Assembly (NCBI GenBank): GCA_002713215.1
Contig: PAVO01000017.1
Location: 124,001-188,000, forward strand
Direction of reading: 5' to 3'
Length of the DNA: 64,000 nt
From: Crocinitomicaceae bacterium
Lineage (GTDB): Bacteria; Bacteroidota; Bacteroidia; Flavobacteriales_G; Salibacteraceae
The notes beneath the pieces are model-generated. The model was given only the letters and a program-made list of their open reading frames with translations, did not search any database and was not told where the DNA came from. Position numbers and translations under genes: made by a program. Positions 23,519 to 32,800 of the stretch are shown here, in pieces (the stretch's first letter is position 1; every line of letters starts with the position of its first letter).

Positions 23519-24558
23519 ATTTTACTTTTTCCTTCAAAAAGTTTTAGATCCATTAACCAACGATTTCGTTTTTCTGAAACAAAGAACTCAATTACCAAAA
23601 GCAAAAGACCAACAGCCAGGGGATATTGAAAACGATCCTCGTAATCGGTAAATACTTTGGTTCCGTATTCAGCCTTTTCCATGCTTTCGAGTTCGTCCAT
23701 AATAATGTCTAAACCACTTCCCGAGTTCGTCGCACGAATGTACATTCCTGATCCCGCCTCTGCAATCTCTTTCAGCATATCTTCGTTAAGACGTGTTACA
23801 ATGCTGTTTCCTTCCCGATCTTTTCTGTAATCGACCCTCCGGCCTCCCCGGTAAACCGGAATGGGTACTCCTTTTGCAGAACCCATGCCCACGGTGAATA
23901 CTTTTGTATCGGAAGAAGCAGCTTCAGAAGCAGCCGCTACTGCATCGCCTTCATGGTTTTCTCCATCGGTAATTACAATAATTGCCTTTCCTGCTTTGCT
24001 TTTTTCGTCAAAGGATTTTTGGGCCAATTCAATGGCTTCCCCTATGGCGGTTCCCTGAGTAGGTATAATGTCGGTTGAAACTGTCCTTAAGAATAATTTA
24101 GCAGCCGCATAATCCGATGTTAATGGCAATTGAACATAGGCTTCTCCTCCAAATACCACAATTCCAATTCGATCAGAATGCAGCCTATCAACCAGCTTGG
24201 AAATAGAACGTTTCGATTTTTCTAACCGATTGGGTGAAAAGTCTTCCGCAAGCATGGAGTTGGAAAGGTCAAGGGCAATCATTATATCCACACCCTCACG
24301 TTTTACTTCCTGCAATTTAGATCCAATCTGTGGATTGGCTAACGCGATTACCAAAAAAAGAAAGGCGAGTGAAAAAAGTAGGTACTTGGTTAATAGTTTA
24401 TATTGTGGGTAAAGCGGAATTATAGAATTAGTAAGTTCCAAATCCATAAAGACCTTTAATTTTTTACGTCTCCATGAGGCATACAGCAGGTACAATACCA
24501 GAAATACCGGTAAGGCAATAACTGCATACAATATGTCCGGGTTTTCAAGTTTATACAT
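23515..24558 (-). CDS. batB: BatB: von Willebrand factor A domain membrane protein
   Basis: The protein has an N-terminal membrane helix (residues 8-27), a second helix at 57-75 (LLTKYLLFSLAFLFLVIALA), a VWA domain with MIDAS motif DLSNS at 97-101, TQGTAIG and ITDGENHEGD, and a C-terminal helix (PLAVGLLLLVIEFFV). The VWA domain should bind a metal ion and a partner protein. The start shares base 24558 with the batA stop, and the stop overlaps batC. Confidence 0.9.
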   Translation of the reverse strand: MYKLENPDILYAVIALPVFLVLYLLYASWRRKKLKVFMDLELTNSIIPLYPQYKLLTKYLLFSLAFLFLVIALANPQIGSKLQEVKREGVDIMIALDLSNSMLAEDFSPNRLEKSKRSISKLVDRLHSDRIGIVVFGGEAYVQLPLTSDYAAAKLFLRTVSTDIIPTQGTAIGEAIELAQKSFDEKSKAGKAIIVITDGENHEGDAVAAASEAASSDTKVFTVGMGSAKGVPIPVYRGGRRVDYRKDREGNSIVTRLNEDMLKEIAEAGSGMYIRATNSGSGLDIIMDELESMEKAEYGTKVFTDYEDRFQYPLAVGLLLLVIEFFVSEKRNRWLMDLKLFEGKSKI

Positions 24559-25559
24559 TACACCAGGGATTTGAAATAAGTGTTTCTAAGCAAGTATTCC
24601 AATACCAACAATCCAAGCCCATAAAGCAAAAAGGGAAAGAATTTCTCCGTTTTGTTTTTATATTCTGTTACTTCGATTCTCGATTTTTCCAATTGGTCTA
24701 TTTCATTATATATGTTAGCCAGAGAAGAATTGTCGGTCGCCCTGTAATAGAGCCCGCCAGTGGTTTTAGCAATTTCCTTTAAGGTCTTCTCGTCAATTTT
24801 TACTTCTCTGTTCGCGTATTGTATTCCTCCGTAAGGTCCAGCAGCAACAGGAGTAGGGGCCTTACCCCTGGTGCCTACACCAATTGAATATACCCTTATA
24901 TTATAGGTTTTAGCAATTTCTGCGGCGGTCAAAGGAGGAATGGTTCCGGCATTATTGGAGCCGTCAGTAAGTAGTACAATTACTTTGCTTTTTGCCTCAG
25001 AATCTTTGAGCCTGTTAACTGCGGTTGCTAATCCCATACCTATCGCAGTACCATCGTTGATCATGCCAAATTCAATATCCCTAAACAAGTTAGCCAAAAC
25101 CGAATGGTCGGTTGTTAATGGACATTGCGTAAAGCTTTCGCCCGCATACACCACCAATCCCATTCGGTCGTTAGGGCGTGTCTGAATAAATTCCATGGCA
25201 ACTTCTTTACTGGCCTCCAACCGGTTTGGTTTTAAGTCCTTGGCAAGCATACTGGAAGATATGTCCAGGGCTAAAACAATGTCAATTCCTTCGGTGGTTT
25301 CATCTTGCCAACTGGATGAAGATTGGGGGCGTGCAAGGGCAACTATTATCAGTACAAGTGCAGCTAACCGGAATACAATAAGGCCATTATAAGCCCATTC
25401 TTTAATGGAAGTAGAAATCCCTTCAAATCCGTCCAGGGAACTCATGGTAATGTTCGCCCTTCCAATGTGGTAACGGTAATAATACCATCCAGCTACCGCA
25501 GGGACGATCAACAGGGCCCATAACCACTCTTTATTGGCAAATTCCAACCCTTCCATCAT
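24558..25559 (-). CDS. batA: BatA: von Willebrand factor A domain membrane protein
   Basis: The layout is the same as BatB: helix at residues 12-27, helix at 58-76, VWA domain with MIDAS DISSS at 99-103, DGTAIGMGLA and LTDGSNNAGT, and a C-terminal membrane helix (FFPFLLYGLGLLVLEYLL). BatA and BatB probably pair at the membrane. The ATG overlaps the preceding stop (ATGA). Confidence 0.9.
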   Translation of the reverse strand: MMEGLEFANKEWLWALLIVPAVAGWYYYRYHIGRANITMSSLDGFEGISTSIKEWAYNGLIVFRLAALVLIIVALARPQSSSSWQDETTEGIDIVLALDISSSMLAKDLKPNRLEASKEVAMEFIQTRPNDRMGLVVYAGESFTQCPLTTDHSVLANLFRDIEFGMINDGTAIGMGLATAVNRLKDSEAKSKVIVLLTDGSNNAGTIPPLTAAEIAKTYNIRVYSIGVGTRGKAPTPVAAGPYGGIQYANREVKIDEKTLKEIAKTTGGLYYRATDNSSLANIYNEIDQLEKSRIEVTEYKNKTEKFFPFLLYGLGLLVLEYLLRNTYFKSLV

Positions 25560-26515
25560 GAGTTATCCTCCTCAGGCATTTCCTCAGTTGAGAATTCAAC
25601 CAACTTGGTTTTTGCAATAATTTGTTTGCTCCAGGTGAGTACTGCCTCGTTTTCAGAGTCCAGTGGTTTGAATTTAGCAAACTTCACCAAGTCCATAAGC
25701 TTTAGGAGGTCTTCGAGGTTTGCCCGGATTTCATTTTCTAACCGAACCGGCCGAAGGTCATTTAGAATCTCGTCGGTGGTTTGTTCCAGGGCAAGAATGT
25801 TGTAACGGTTTTCCAGGTATTCCCTTATGATCTCGCTCAATCGAACATGGTATTCTTTGAATTTTCCATTTTGCCACAACCGTTTCTTTTCCAGGTTTAT
25901 AATCCGTTGCATGGCCAAGTCATGCGCGGGAATAGTAGGTGCAACGACAACCTCTTCTTTCGGTTTGTTTCTATAATTCTTAAAATAAAAGTAGAGCAGA
26001 AGTAGAATAGTTCCCAGCCCATAAATTGCTGCCACGTAGTGCCAATAGGCCTTTACATAGTCCATAAAGGTCAATGGGACCTGAATATTTCCCTTAATGT
26101 CCATAATAGCATTGGTTGAATCAATAGGGAAGGTAAATACACCAATCATGAATGGTTGTGAAAAGGCACTGTCTCCATTTATAGTGGCAACAAAAGGATC
26201 AATCTGGTATAGACCACTGTCAAATGATGTTATTACCAATTGCTGACGAATAATACGCTGCTGTAAATTCCCATCTTTAAAACTTGTATCCGGAAGTTCT
26301 CGTGAAACAACTTCGACTTCTTTTTTTAAGGTATCGCCCAGGTTAGGAAAAGTAATCTTGTCGGCGGTGTGACTTCTCAACTCTACCGTCATATTAATCT
26401 GGTCGCCAATTAAGATCAGTTGAGTATCAAGTTCAATGATCAGTCCACGTTCAATTTGTGCACTAGCAGAGAAACCCATGAACAGAGCAAGAAGTATGGT
26501 TAACAGCTTCTTCAT
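25556..26515 (-). CDS. Bat-operon protein with N-terminal beta domain and DUF4381-like tail
   Basis: The 319-residue protein has a signal peptide (ALFMGFSASAQ), a periplasmic beta-sandwich region (residues 20-150), one membrane helix near 157-177 (YHYVAAIYGLGTILLLLYFYF) and a cytoplasmic helical domain with LSEIIREYLENRYNI and LALEQTTDEIL, a pattern seen in DUF4381-type proteins beside MoxR/DUF58 genes. It fills the position between DUF58 and batA. Its start shares a base with the DUF58 stop (TAATG). It probably couples the periplasmic Bat parts to the cytoplasmic ATPase side; this is inference. Confidence 0.75.
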   Translation of the reverse strand: MKKLLTILLALFMGFSASAQIERGLIIELDTQLILIGDQINMTVELRSHTADKITFPNLGDTLKKEVEVVSRELPDTSFKDGNLQQRIIRQQLVITSFDSGLYQIDPFVATINGDSAFSQPFMIGVFTFPIDSTNAIMDIKGNIQVPLTFMDYVKAYWHYVAAIYGLGTILLLLYFYFKNYRNKPKEEVVVAPTIPAHDLAMQRIINLEKKRLWQNGKFKEYHVRLSEIIREYLENRYNILALEQTTDEILNDLRPVRLENEIRANLEDLLKLMDLVKFAKFKPLDSENEAVLTWSKQIIAKTKLVEFSTEEMPEEDNS

Positions 26516-27393
26516 TACCTCCTGCTCTCCCGTTTTTTAAACAGATTCATCAATGGCTTTACGTAGGATTCTGATGTGTTGATATTGGTAAAATCAATCC
26601 CCGCTTTTTTAAAGGCTTCTTCCACCTCTTGTTGGTAGTGGGAAGACTTTCGCGCATATTTTTCTCTAACTGACGAATTGGACGTATCAATCATTCGAAT
26701 TTTTCCACTTTCCGCATCCTGCATGGGTACCAATCCAATATTTGGTAATTCGCGTTCCCGTTGATCAAATATTTTTAATGCTACCAGATCGTGCTTCTTG
26801 TTGGTGATTTTTAATGCATGATTAAAATCTCCACGATCAATAAAATCAGAAAGAATGAAGGCCGTGCTTTTCTTCTTAATAGCGTTGGTCATAAATTTTA
26901 AAGCCTCATCAATGTTGGTTCCTTTACCGGTTGCTTCAAAAGTCAGAAGTTCTCTAATGATCCTTAGAATATGGCCTTTTCCCTTTTTTGGAGGAATAAA
27001 TTTTTCCACCGAATCGCTAAAGAATATTAATCCGATCTTGTCATTGTTTTGAATGGCCGAAAAGGACAATACGGCGCAGATTTCGGTAATTACTTCCCGC
27101 TTGAGTTGTTTCTGCGTTCCAAAGCTTTCCGATTTACTTACATCGACCAACAGGATTACGGTCATCTCGCGTTCTTCTTCAAAAACCTTAATAAAAGGAG
27201 AGTTGAACCGAGCTGTTACGTTCCAGTCAATCTTCCTGATTTCGTCACCCGGAGTGTAGTTTCGTACCTCGCTAAAGGCCATTCCGGAGCCTTTAAAGGC
27301 CGAATGGTATTCTCCCGCAAAGAGTTGACTACTCAACCCACGAGTTTTAATCTCGATTTTACGTACTTTCTTAAGAAGATCGCTAGTTTCCAA
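26515..27393 (-). CDS. DUF58 domain protein of the Bat operon
   Basis: This 292-residue protein shows the DUF58 signature: GSGMAFSEVRNYTPGDEIR followed by KIDWNVTARF (residues 35-64), then a VWA-like fold with LLVDVSKSESFG and FILSDFIDRGDF. There is no signal peptide. DUF58 proteins work with MoxR ATPases. The gene begins 5 bases after the moxR stop and ends overlapping the next start. Confidence 0.9.
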   Translation of the reverse strand: METSDLLKKVRKIEIKTRGLSSQLFAGEYHSAFKGSGMAFSEVRNYTPGDEIRKIDWNVTARFNSPFIKVFEEEREMTVILLVDVSKSESFGTQKQLKREVITEICAVLSFSAIQNNDKIGLIFFSDSVEKFIPPKKGKGHILRIIRELLTFEATGKGTNIDEALKFMTNAIKKKSTAFILSDFIDRGDFNHALKITNKKHDLVALKIFDQRERELPNIGLVPMQDAESGKIRMIDTSNSSVREKYARKSSHYQQEVEEAFKKAGIDFTNINTSESYVKPLMNLFKKRESRR

Positions 27394-27398
27394 TCTGC

Positions 27399-28421
27399 CT
27401 AGGGGATTTCAACTTTGTTCAATATTTCTGTAATAATGTCCTCGCTCGTAATATTTTCGGCTTCGGCTTCATAACTAAGCCCAATTCTATGCCTTAATAC
27501 ATCCTTGCAAATTGCTCTAACATCTTCAGGAATAACATACCCCCGTCTTTTAATGAATGCATAGGCCTTTGCAGCTTTAGCCAGGTTAATGCTAGCCCGT
27601 GGAGATCCTCCGAAGTCAATTAGATCCTTGAAATTTTCCATTCCGAAATCCTCAGGATTTCTTGTAGCAAAAACAATATCAACGATGTATTGCTCTATTT
27701 TCTCATCCATGTAGACTTCTTTCACTACCTGTTTGGCTCGTTCTACATCTTCGGGTTTAAGAACACAATTGGGTTTTTCAAATCCCTTAGGCGAAATATT
27801 GGTTCTGATAATTGATCGCTCTTCTTCCTTCTTGGGGTAGTCCAATACTACTTTAAGCATAAACCTATCGACCTGAGCTTCCGGTAGTGGATAGGTACCT
27901 TCCTGTTCAATGGGATTTTGGGTTGCCATTACCAGGAAGGGGCGCGGCAATTGAAAAGTTTCGTCCCCAATAGTTACTTGTCTTTCCTGCATTGATTCCA
28001 GTAGCGCCGATTGAACCTTTGCAGGGGCCCTGTTAATCTCATCCGCCAAAACGAAATTGGCAAACAGTGGTCCTTTTTTTATACTGAATTCTTCTTTTTT
28101 CTGACTATAGATTTGAGTTCCAAGTAAGTCGGCGGGTAATAAGTCCGGGGTAAACTGAACCCGACTAAAACTTGCATCAATGCTTTGCGCTAACGTAGTA
28201 ATGGAAAGTGTTTTTGCTAACCCTGGAACTCCTTCCAGAAGGATGTGTCCATCGGAAAGTAATCCAATTAACAGGCTTTCCACCATATGCTTTTGACCAA
28301 CAATTACTTTTTCCATCTCCATTTTCAGGAGATCAACAAAGGAACTTTCCTTTTGGATTTTTTCGTTCAATGCTCGGATATCAGCGGATCCGGACTCTGT
28401 ACTCACTTGTATTTCTTCCAT
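27399..28421 (-). CDS. moxR: MoxR-family AAA+ ATPase
   Basis: First gene of the eight-gene Bat operon. Walker A is GVPGLAKT (64-71), Walker B is FVLADEIN (Asp127-Glu128), sensor 1 is MATQNPIEQEGTYPLPEAQ (with Asn), and the arginine-finger region follows in DRFMLKV. MoxR ATPases act as chaperones that assemble or activate VWA-domain proteins such as BatA, BatB and DUF58 proteins. The 167-base spacer to the divergent 28589 gene must hold its promoter; I could not assign a clear consensus. Confidence 0.93.
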   Translation of the reverse strand: MEEIQVSTESGSADIRALNEKIQKESSFVDLLKMEMEKVIVGQKHMVESLLIGLLSDGHILLEGVPGLAKTLSITTLAQSIDASFSRVQFTPDLLPADLLGTQIYSQKKEEFSIKKGPLFANFVLADEINRAPAKVQSALLESMQERQVTIGDETFQLPRPFLVMATQNPIEQEGTYPLPEAQVDRFMLKVVLDYPKKEEERSIIRTNISPKGFEKPNCVLKPEDVERAKQVVKEVYMDEKIEQYIVDIVFATRNPEDFGMENFKDLIDFGGSPRASINLAKAAKAYAFIKRRGYVIPEDVRAICKDVLRHRIGLSYEAEAENITSEDIITEILNKVEIP

Positions 28422-28588
28422 TCTTCTAAAAAATTTTGAACAGTCTATAATTCAGTTACTGCAAAAGTCCCAATTAGAGCGGGCCTTAGCCACAATTTGG
28501 CTGTTAATTAAAGTTAAGCCTTAAGCGCTCGAAAATGTGATAAAACCCAGTACTTTCGGGGGCTGTAGCTGTTAAAAAAAATTAAGAA

Positions 28589-28990
28589 ATGAGCAAACTA
28601 TCACTTCAGGAAGCCATAGATTATGTACAACGATTTCACGATTCTTTCAAACTTCACAGTACGGATAAACCAACTGTGGAAGTAGATGAAAAACTTATTG
28701 ATTTGAGACACAAGTTGATGGGAGAAGAGAATGATGAATATTTAGAAGCGGCAAAAAACGGCGATTTGATTGAAGTAGCTGATGCCTTAGGCGATATGTT
28801 ATATATTTTGTGTGGTACAATTATCACGCATGGAATGCAACATAAGATTGAAGAGGTGTATACCGAAATTCAGCGCAGCAATATGAGTAAGCTGGACGCC
28901 AATGGTAACCCGATTTATCGGGAAGATGGAAAGGTGATGAAAAGTAACTTGTATTTTAAACCAAATATTGAGGGGATATTAACCCAATAA
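28589..28990 (+). CDS. MazG-like/PRA-PH-type nucleoside triphosphate pyrophosphohydrolase
   Basis: This all-alpha protein of 133 residues has the metal-binding helices of the MazG/HisE superfamily: EENDEYLEAA (E-x-x-E type) and EVADALGDMLYI (E-x-x-D). It would hydrolyse a nucleotide to its monophosphate and pyrophosphate; the physiological substrate is not known, house-cleaning of non-standard nucleotides being typical. The C-terminal NGNPIYREDGKVMKS is typical of this small standalone group. Its stop lies 5 bases from the stop of the convergent DUF3667 gene. Confidence 0.85.
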   Translation: MSKLSLQEAIDYVQRFHDSFKLHSTDKPTVEVDEKLIDLRHKLMGEENDEYLEAAKNGDLIEVADALGDMLYILCGTIITHGMQHKIEEVYTEIQRSNMSKLDANGNPIYREDGKVMKSNLYFKPNIEGILTQ

Positions 28991-28995
28991 GAATA

Positions 28996-29730
28996 TTACC
29001 TGTAATACAGGAAATAGTAAATAGCACCAAGGATTAGAAACTCCATTAGGTAGAGGATGCTACTTATAATATTACTAAGAATAGCCTTAAGTATTCCAAT
29101 AATCCACTTTTCTTCAAATACTTTTACGTATGCTCGAAAGGTGTAGACAAAAATGCCAATTCCCAATATGATGGAAACCGCAACCGTAAAAACGTTGATG
29201 TCCATTTGGCAGGTGTAGATAATGATGTTAAAAACATTGACAGCACTGGAAGTGTAGGTGGTAACCACCAAATGTTCGGCAAAATTATAATCTACCTTTT
29301 TAAACAATAACTTATTTATCAATGCCGAAGCAGGAATAGCCAGAAATATGGTTAGGCTAAAGAAGCGTTCGAAAAGGACTTTAAAAATTTCAGCGAACTC
29401 TTTGCTGGATTCACCGATGTTGGGTTGCTTGGTCACATCGGGAAGAAACACAAAAGTAAGTGCGAGTAGGGAAGTGGTAAGTAGTAAGAGCTTGAACGGT
29501 GAAAAATACTTTTTTCTTTTACCGGCTAAATACTCTTTGATAACTGTTTCTGGTTTTATTAAAAGGACTTTTAGGGTATGTATAAAGCTATTGTCGTAGT
29601 TTAATATATAGCCCATGGAGTTGTCCATGATAAAGCCAGAAGTTAGCCGGTCTAAGTTTTGCTGCCCACAGTTACTGCAGAATCTGCCGGTTAACTGAGT
29701 ATCACAATTTTTGCAAGTGCTTTGTTCCAT
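28996..29730 (-). CDS. DUF3667 membrane protein
   Basis: The N-terminus carries a zinc ribbon (CKNCDTQLTGRFCSNCGQQN, residues 6-25), followed by a conserved segment (FIHTLKVLLIKPETVIKEYL and AGKRKKYFSPFKLLL) and four or five membrane helices. This is the DUF3667 family, frequent in Bacteroidota and of unknown function. The spacer to the adhesin stop (108 bases) shows no strong terminator. Confidence 0.85.
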   Translation of the reverse strand: MEQSTCKNCDTQLTGRFCSNCGQQNLDRLTSGFIMDNSMGYILNYDNSFIHTLKVLLIKPETVIKEYLAGKRKKYFSPFKLLLLTTSLLALTFVFLPDVTKQPNIGESSKEFAEIFKVLFERFFSLTIFLAIPASALINKLLFKKVDYNFAEHLVVTTYTSSAVNVFNIIIYTCQMDINVFTVAVSIILGIGIFVYTFRAYVKVFEEKWIIGILKAILSNIISSILYLMEFLILGAIYYFLYYR

Positions 29731-29838
29731 AAGGCAATTTAGGTGACTAAAATAATTGAAATGGAGAATAGGAGGAAATTGAATTGCCAGATAGCTAATT
29801 GAACCTGTTCATGCTGCATCCACCTTAAATCTAGTAGG

Positions 29839-32800
29839 TTATTTGTTTAGGATTATTCGATGCATTGAAGAAATATCCTTTGAAGAGAATTCTATAAAGT
29901 ACATCCCGTCTGGAAATTCAGATAGATTTAATGTAAAATCATAATATTCATCAATACCCTCCAACTTTATCTTTTTCATAATTCGACCTGCAGCATTTCT
30001 AACCGTCAATGAGGCCTTATTTTGAGGATAATTGGTGATATCAACGTGTAGTTTCCCATTGGTTGGATTTGGATAATATTTAAAGCTGTAATCTGAACCG
30101 TTAATTTCTGAGATGCCCGTACAAATTGCCTCATAGCTTACTGCAATTGTATCGGAACTTGAACAACCGTTACTATCAGTCACCAGAACCCAGTATGTAC
30201 CTGCTGTGCCTACGGTAATTCCTTTGGTGTTTTTGCCTGTGCTCCAATCATGCGAAGCACTATCAATATTTGGATTCAGTTCCAGCACTTGAACATTGCA
30301 AATTGTGGTGTCATTACCCAGATTTACAGAGGGATTCTCCCAAACCGCTAGGATGCTTTTTGCACTGTCCGTGCATGAGTTAGCATCAGAATAGACGTAT
30401 ATAACTTCAAATTTCCCGGAACCGCTCAACGACGTTGAAAATTTATGGTTAGCAGTATCGATAAATGGAGAATAGTATTTTCCTCCACTAGGTAGCCCCC
30501 CCGTTATAATTCTCTGGTCTTCATTTTTACAAATACCGACCAGACTGGCAAAAGAAACTTTTGGAACCGAATCAATTTTAATCTTCCTGATAACTGAGTC
30601 AGAACATCCGTTGAGATCTATATAGGAATAGGTTACCGAATCACGGTTGGAAGCAGAGATAGCCGGATCAAATAAATTTCCGGTGACTGCCTTTCCCGAA
30701 TACGTACCACCAATAGGAGTACCAGAAAGGGTAAGTGCATTTGCATTTTTACATATAGCTGAATCTAAAATGAATAAGATGTTTGGCACTGAATCTACCT
30801 GAATGTTTCCCGAAGTAGAATCAGAACATCCCTTCAGGTCAGTGAATTTGTACTTAATCGTGGAGGAACCTACCGCGATAGGAGTAAAGTTAGACCCGGA
30901 AATACCTGTACCTGAATACGTTCCACCGGTAGGTGTTCCTTGTGATAGAGAAACCGAAGCAGCATTCGCACAAATATTGGGTATTGAGGATAGGGTAACA
31001 ACAGGAACACTATCTACCACCAAGGTTTGTGAGGCTGAGTCCGTACAAGAATTAGCATTGGTAAAAGAATAGGTAATGGAGTAGGAGCCAACACCGATAG
31101 CAGGATTAAACTTAGTACCGTAAACCGAAGTTCCTGAGAAATTACCGCCAATGGGACCAGCACCACTTAAGGTTACTGAATCGGCATTAGCACAAACATT
31201 AGAAAAGCTTGCTAGGGTAACCGTTGGTTGAGCGTAAACTTCAACCGTATCAGCAATGCTATCCGTACAATTATTTCCATCGGTAAACGAATAAGAAATA
31301 ACATGCTTACCAGCCTGTGCAGAATCGGGATAGAAGGAATTCAAATAAACACCAGTTCCCGAATATGACCCTCCAACAGGTTTTCCCGTATTGAGGACTA
31401 CAGTAGGAGCAGCCTGACAACGGTCACTGGGAGCAGTAAATGAGACCTTAGGTACTGAATCCACCTGAATGCTTGCCGAAGCGGAATCAGAACAACCTTT
31501 TAGGTCTGTGAATTTGTACTTAATCGTAGAAGTGCCTACTACACTGGGAGTAAAGTTGGAGCCGGAAACACCTGCACCCGAATATGTCCCACCCGCAGGT
31601 GTTCCTTGCGATAAAGTAACTGAACTAGCATTCGCACAAACATTGGGTATTGAGGACAGAGAAACCACAGGAACACTATCTACCACCAAGGTTTGTGAGG
31701 CTGAATCCGTACAGGAGTTGGTATCTGTAAAAGAATAGGTAATGGAGTAGGAGCCAACACCAATAGCAGGATTAAATTTAGAACCGTAAACCGAAGTTCC
31801 TGAGAAAGTACCACCTACAGGACTGGCACCACTCAAGGTTACTGAATCGGCATTGGCGCAAACGTTTAAGAAACCGGCCAGAGTTACATTGGGTTGAGCA
31901 TAAACCTGAATATTTACTTCAATACTATCGATGCCACATGCCGAGCCATATACATAGTATATTTTGTTAGTACCAATATTAGCTAGGCCAGGTGAGAATA
32001 AACCGGTACTGTCCGTCCCAGCTCCAACATACGTTCCACCTACAGGTAGGGCTCCGGTCAATTGGAATGCGGAGCTACCAGAACAAACATCGTTTACCAA
32101 GGGATGGCTTAAAACAGGCGCACTCAAAACACTAATCGTTTGATCAGCGGAATCAGTACATGAATTGCTATCCGTAAAGGTGTATTTAAGGGTATGTGTT
32201 CCAACACCTGCGGAGCTAGCATTGAAATTTGTTCCATTTACTCCATTTCCTGTGTATGTGCCTCCAACTGGACTACCCTGGGTAAGAACAAAAATTGAAT
32301 TGGAATTACACTGGTCGGGCAGAGAAGTAAATGAAACTGTTGGCAGAGGATTGACGGTAATTCTTTTTGTTGTACTGTCCTGGCAAGAATTCCCATCTAT
32401 ATAGGTATAAGTAACCGGAAAGGTTCCTTTACCATATTGTGTTGGAGAAAAACCAACCACGGTATTTCCACCTATGCGATAAGTTCCTCCAGCGGGTGTT
32501 CCTGTAGTTAGCCCAAATGAGTCAGCTGAGATACAATATGGAGAAAAGGAGGGAAGGCTTACCGTTGGACTAGCGTTAATGCTTAAGGTTTGGGTTGCAG
32601 AATCTACCACACAGGTATTACTGATTTGATACTTTATAGTATGATTCCCACTTCCAAGGGAAGATGGTCTAAGCAATAAATCTATCGTTCCGTTTATCCG
32701 ATATTTTCCTCCCCATGGAGTACCACCGGATAGCACCTGGTCGGGTGAATTTGAGCACAACGTAGTAAAGGGAGAAAGCCTTGCTGTATCGGAAGGGTCG

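Noticed and set aside
28422-28588. Bacteroidota -33/-7 promoters in the moxR/MazG divergent spacer and other spacers
   Set aside because: Candidate TAnnTTTG-like boxes had wrong spacing or mismatches in the key bases; none was good enough to report.
30803-31738. Two long plus-strand frames with near-identical proteins opposite the adhesin
   Set aside because: They are antisense shadows of the duplicated adhesin repeats; the minus strand encodes the coherent protein with T9SS tail. They do document the duplication.
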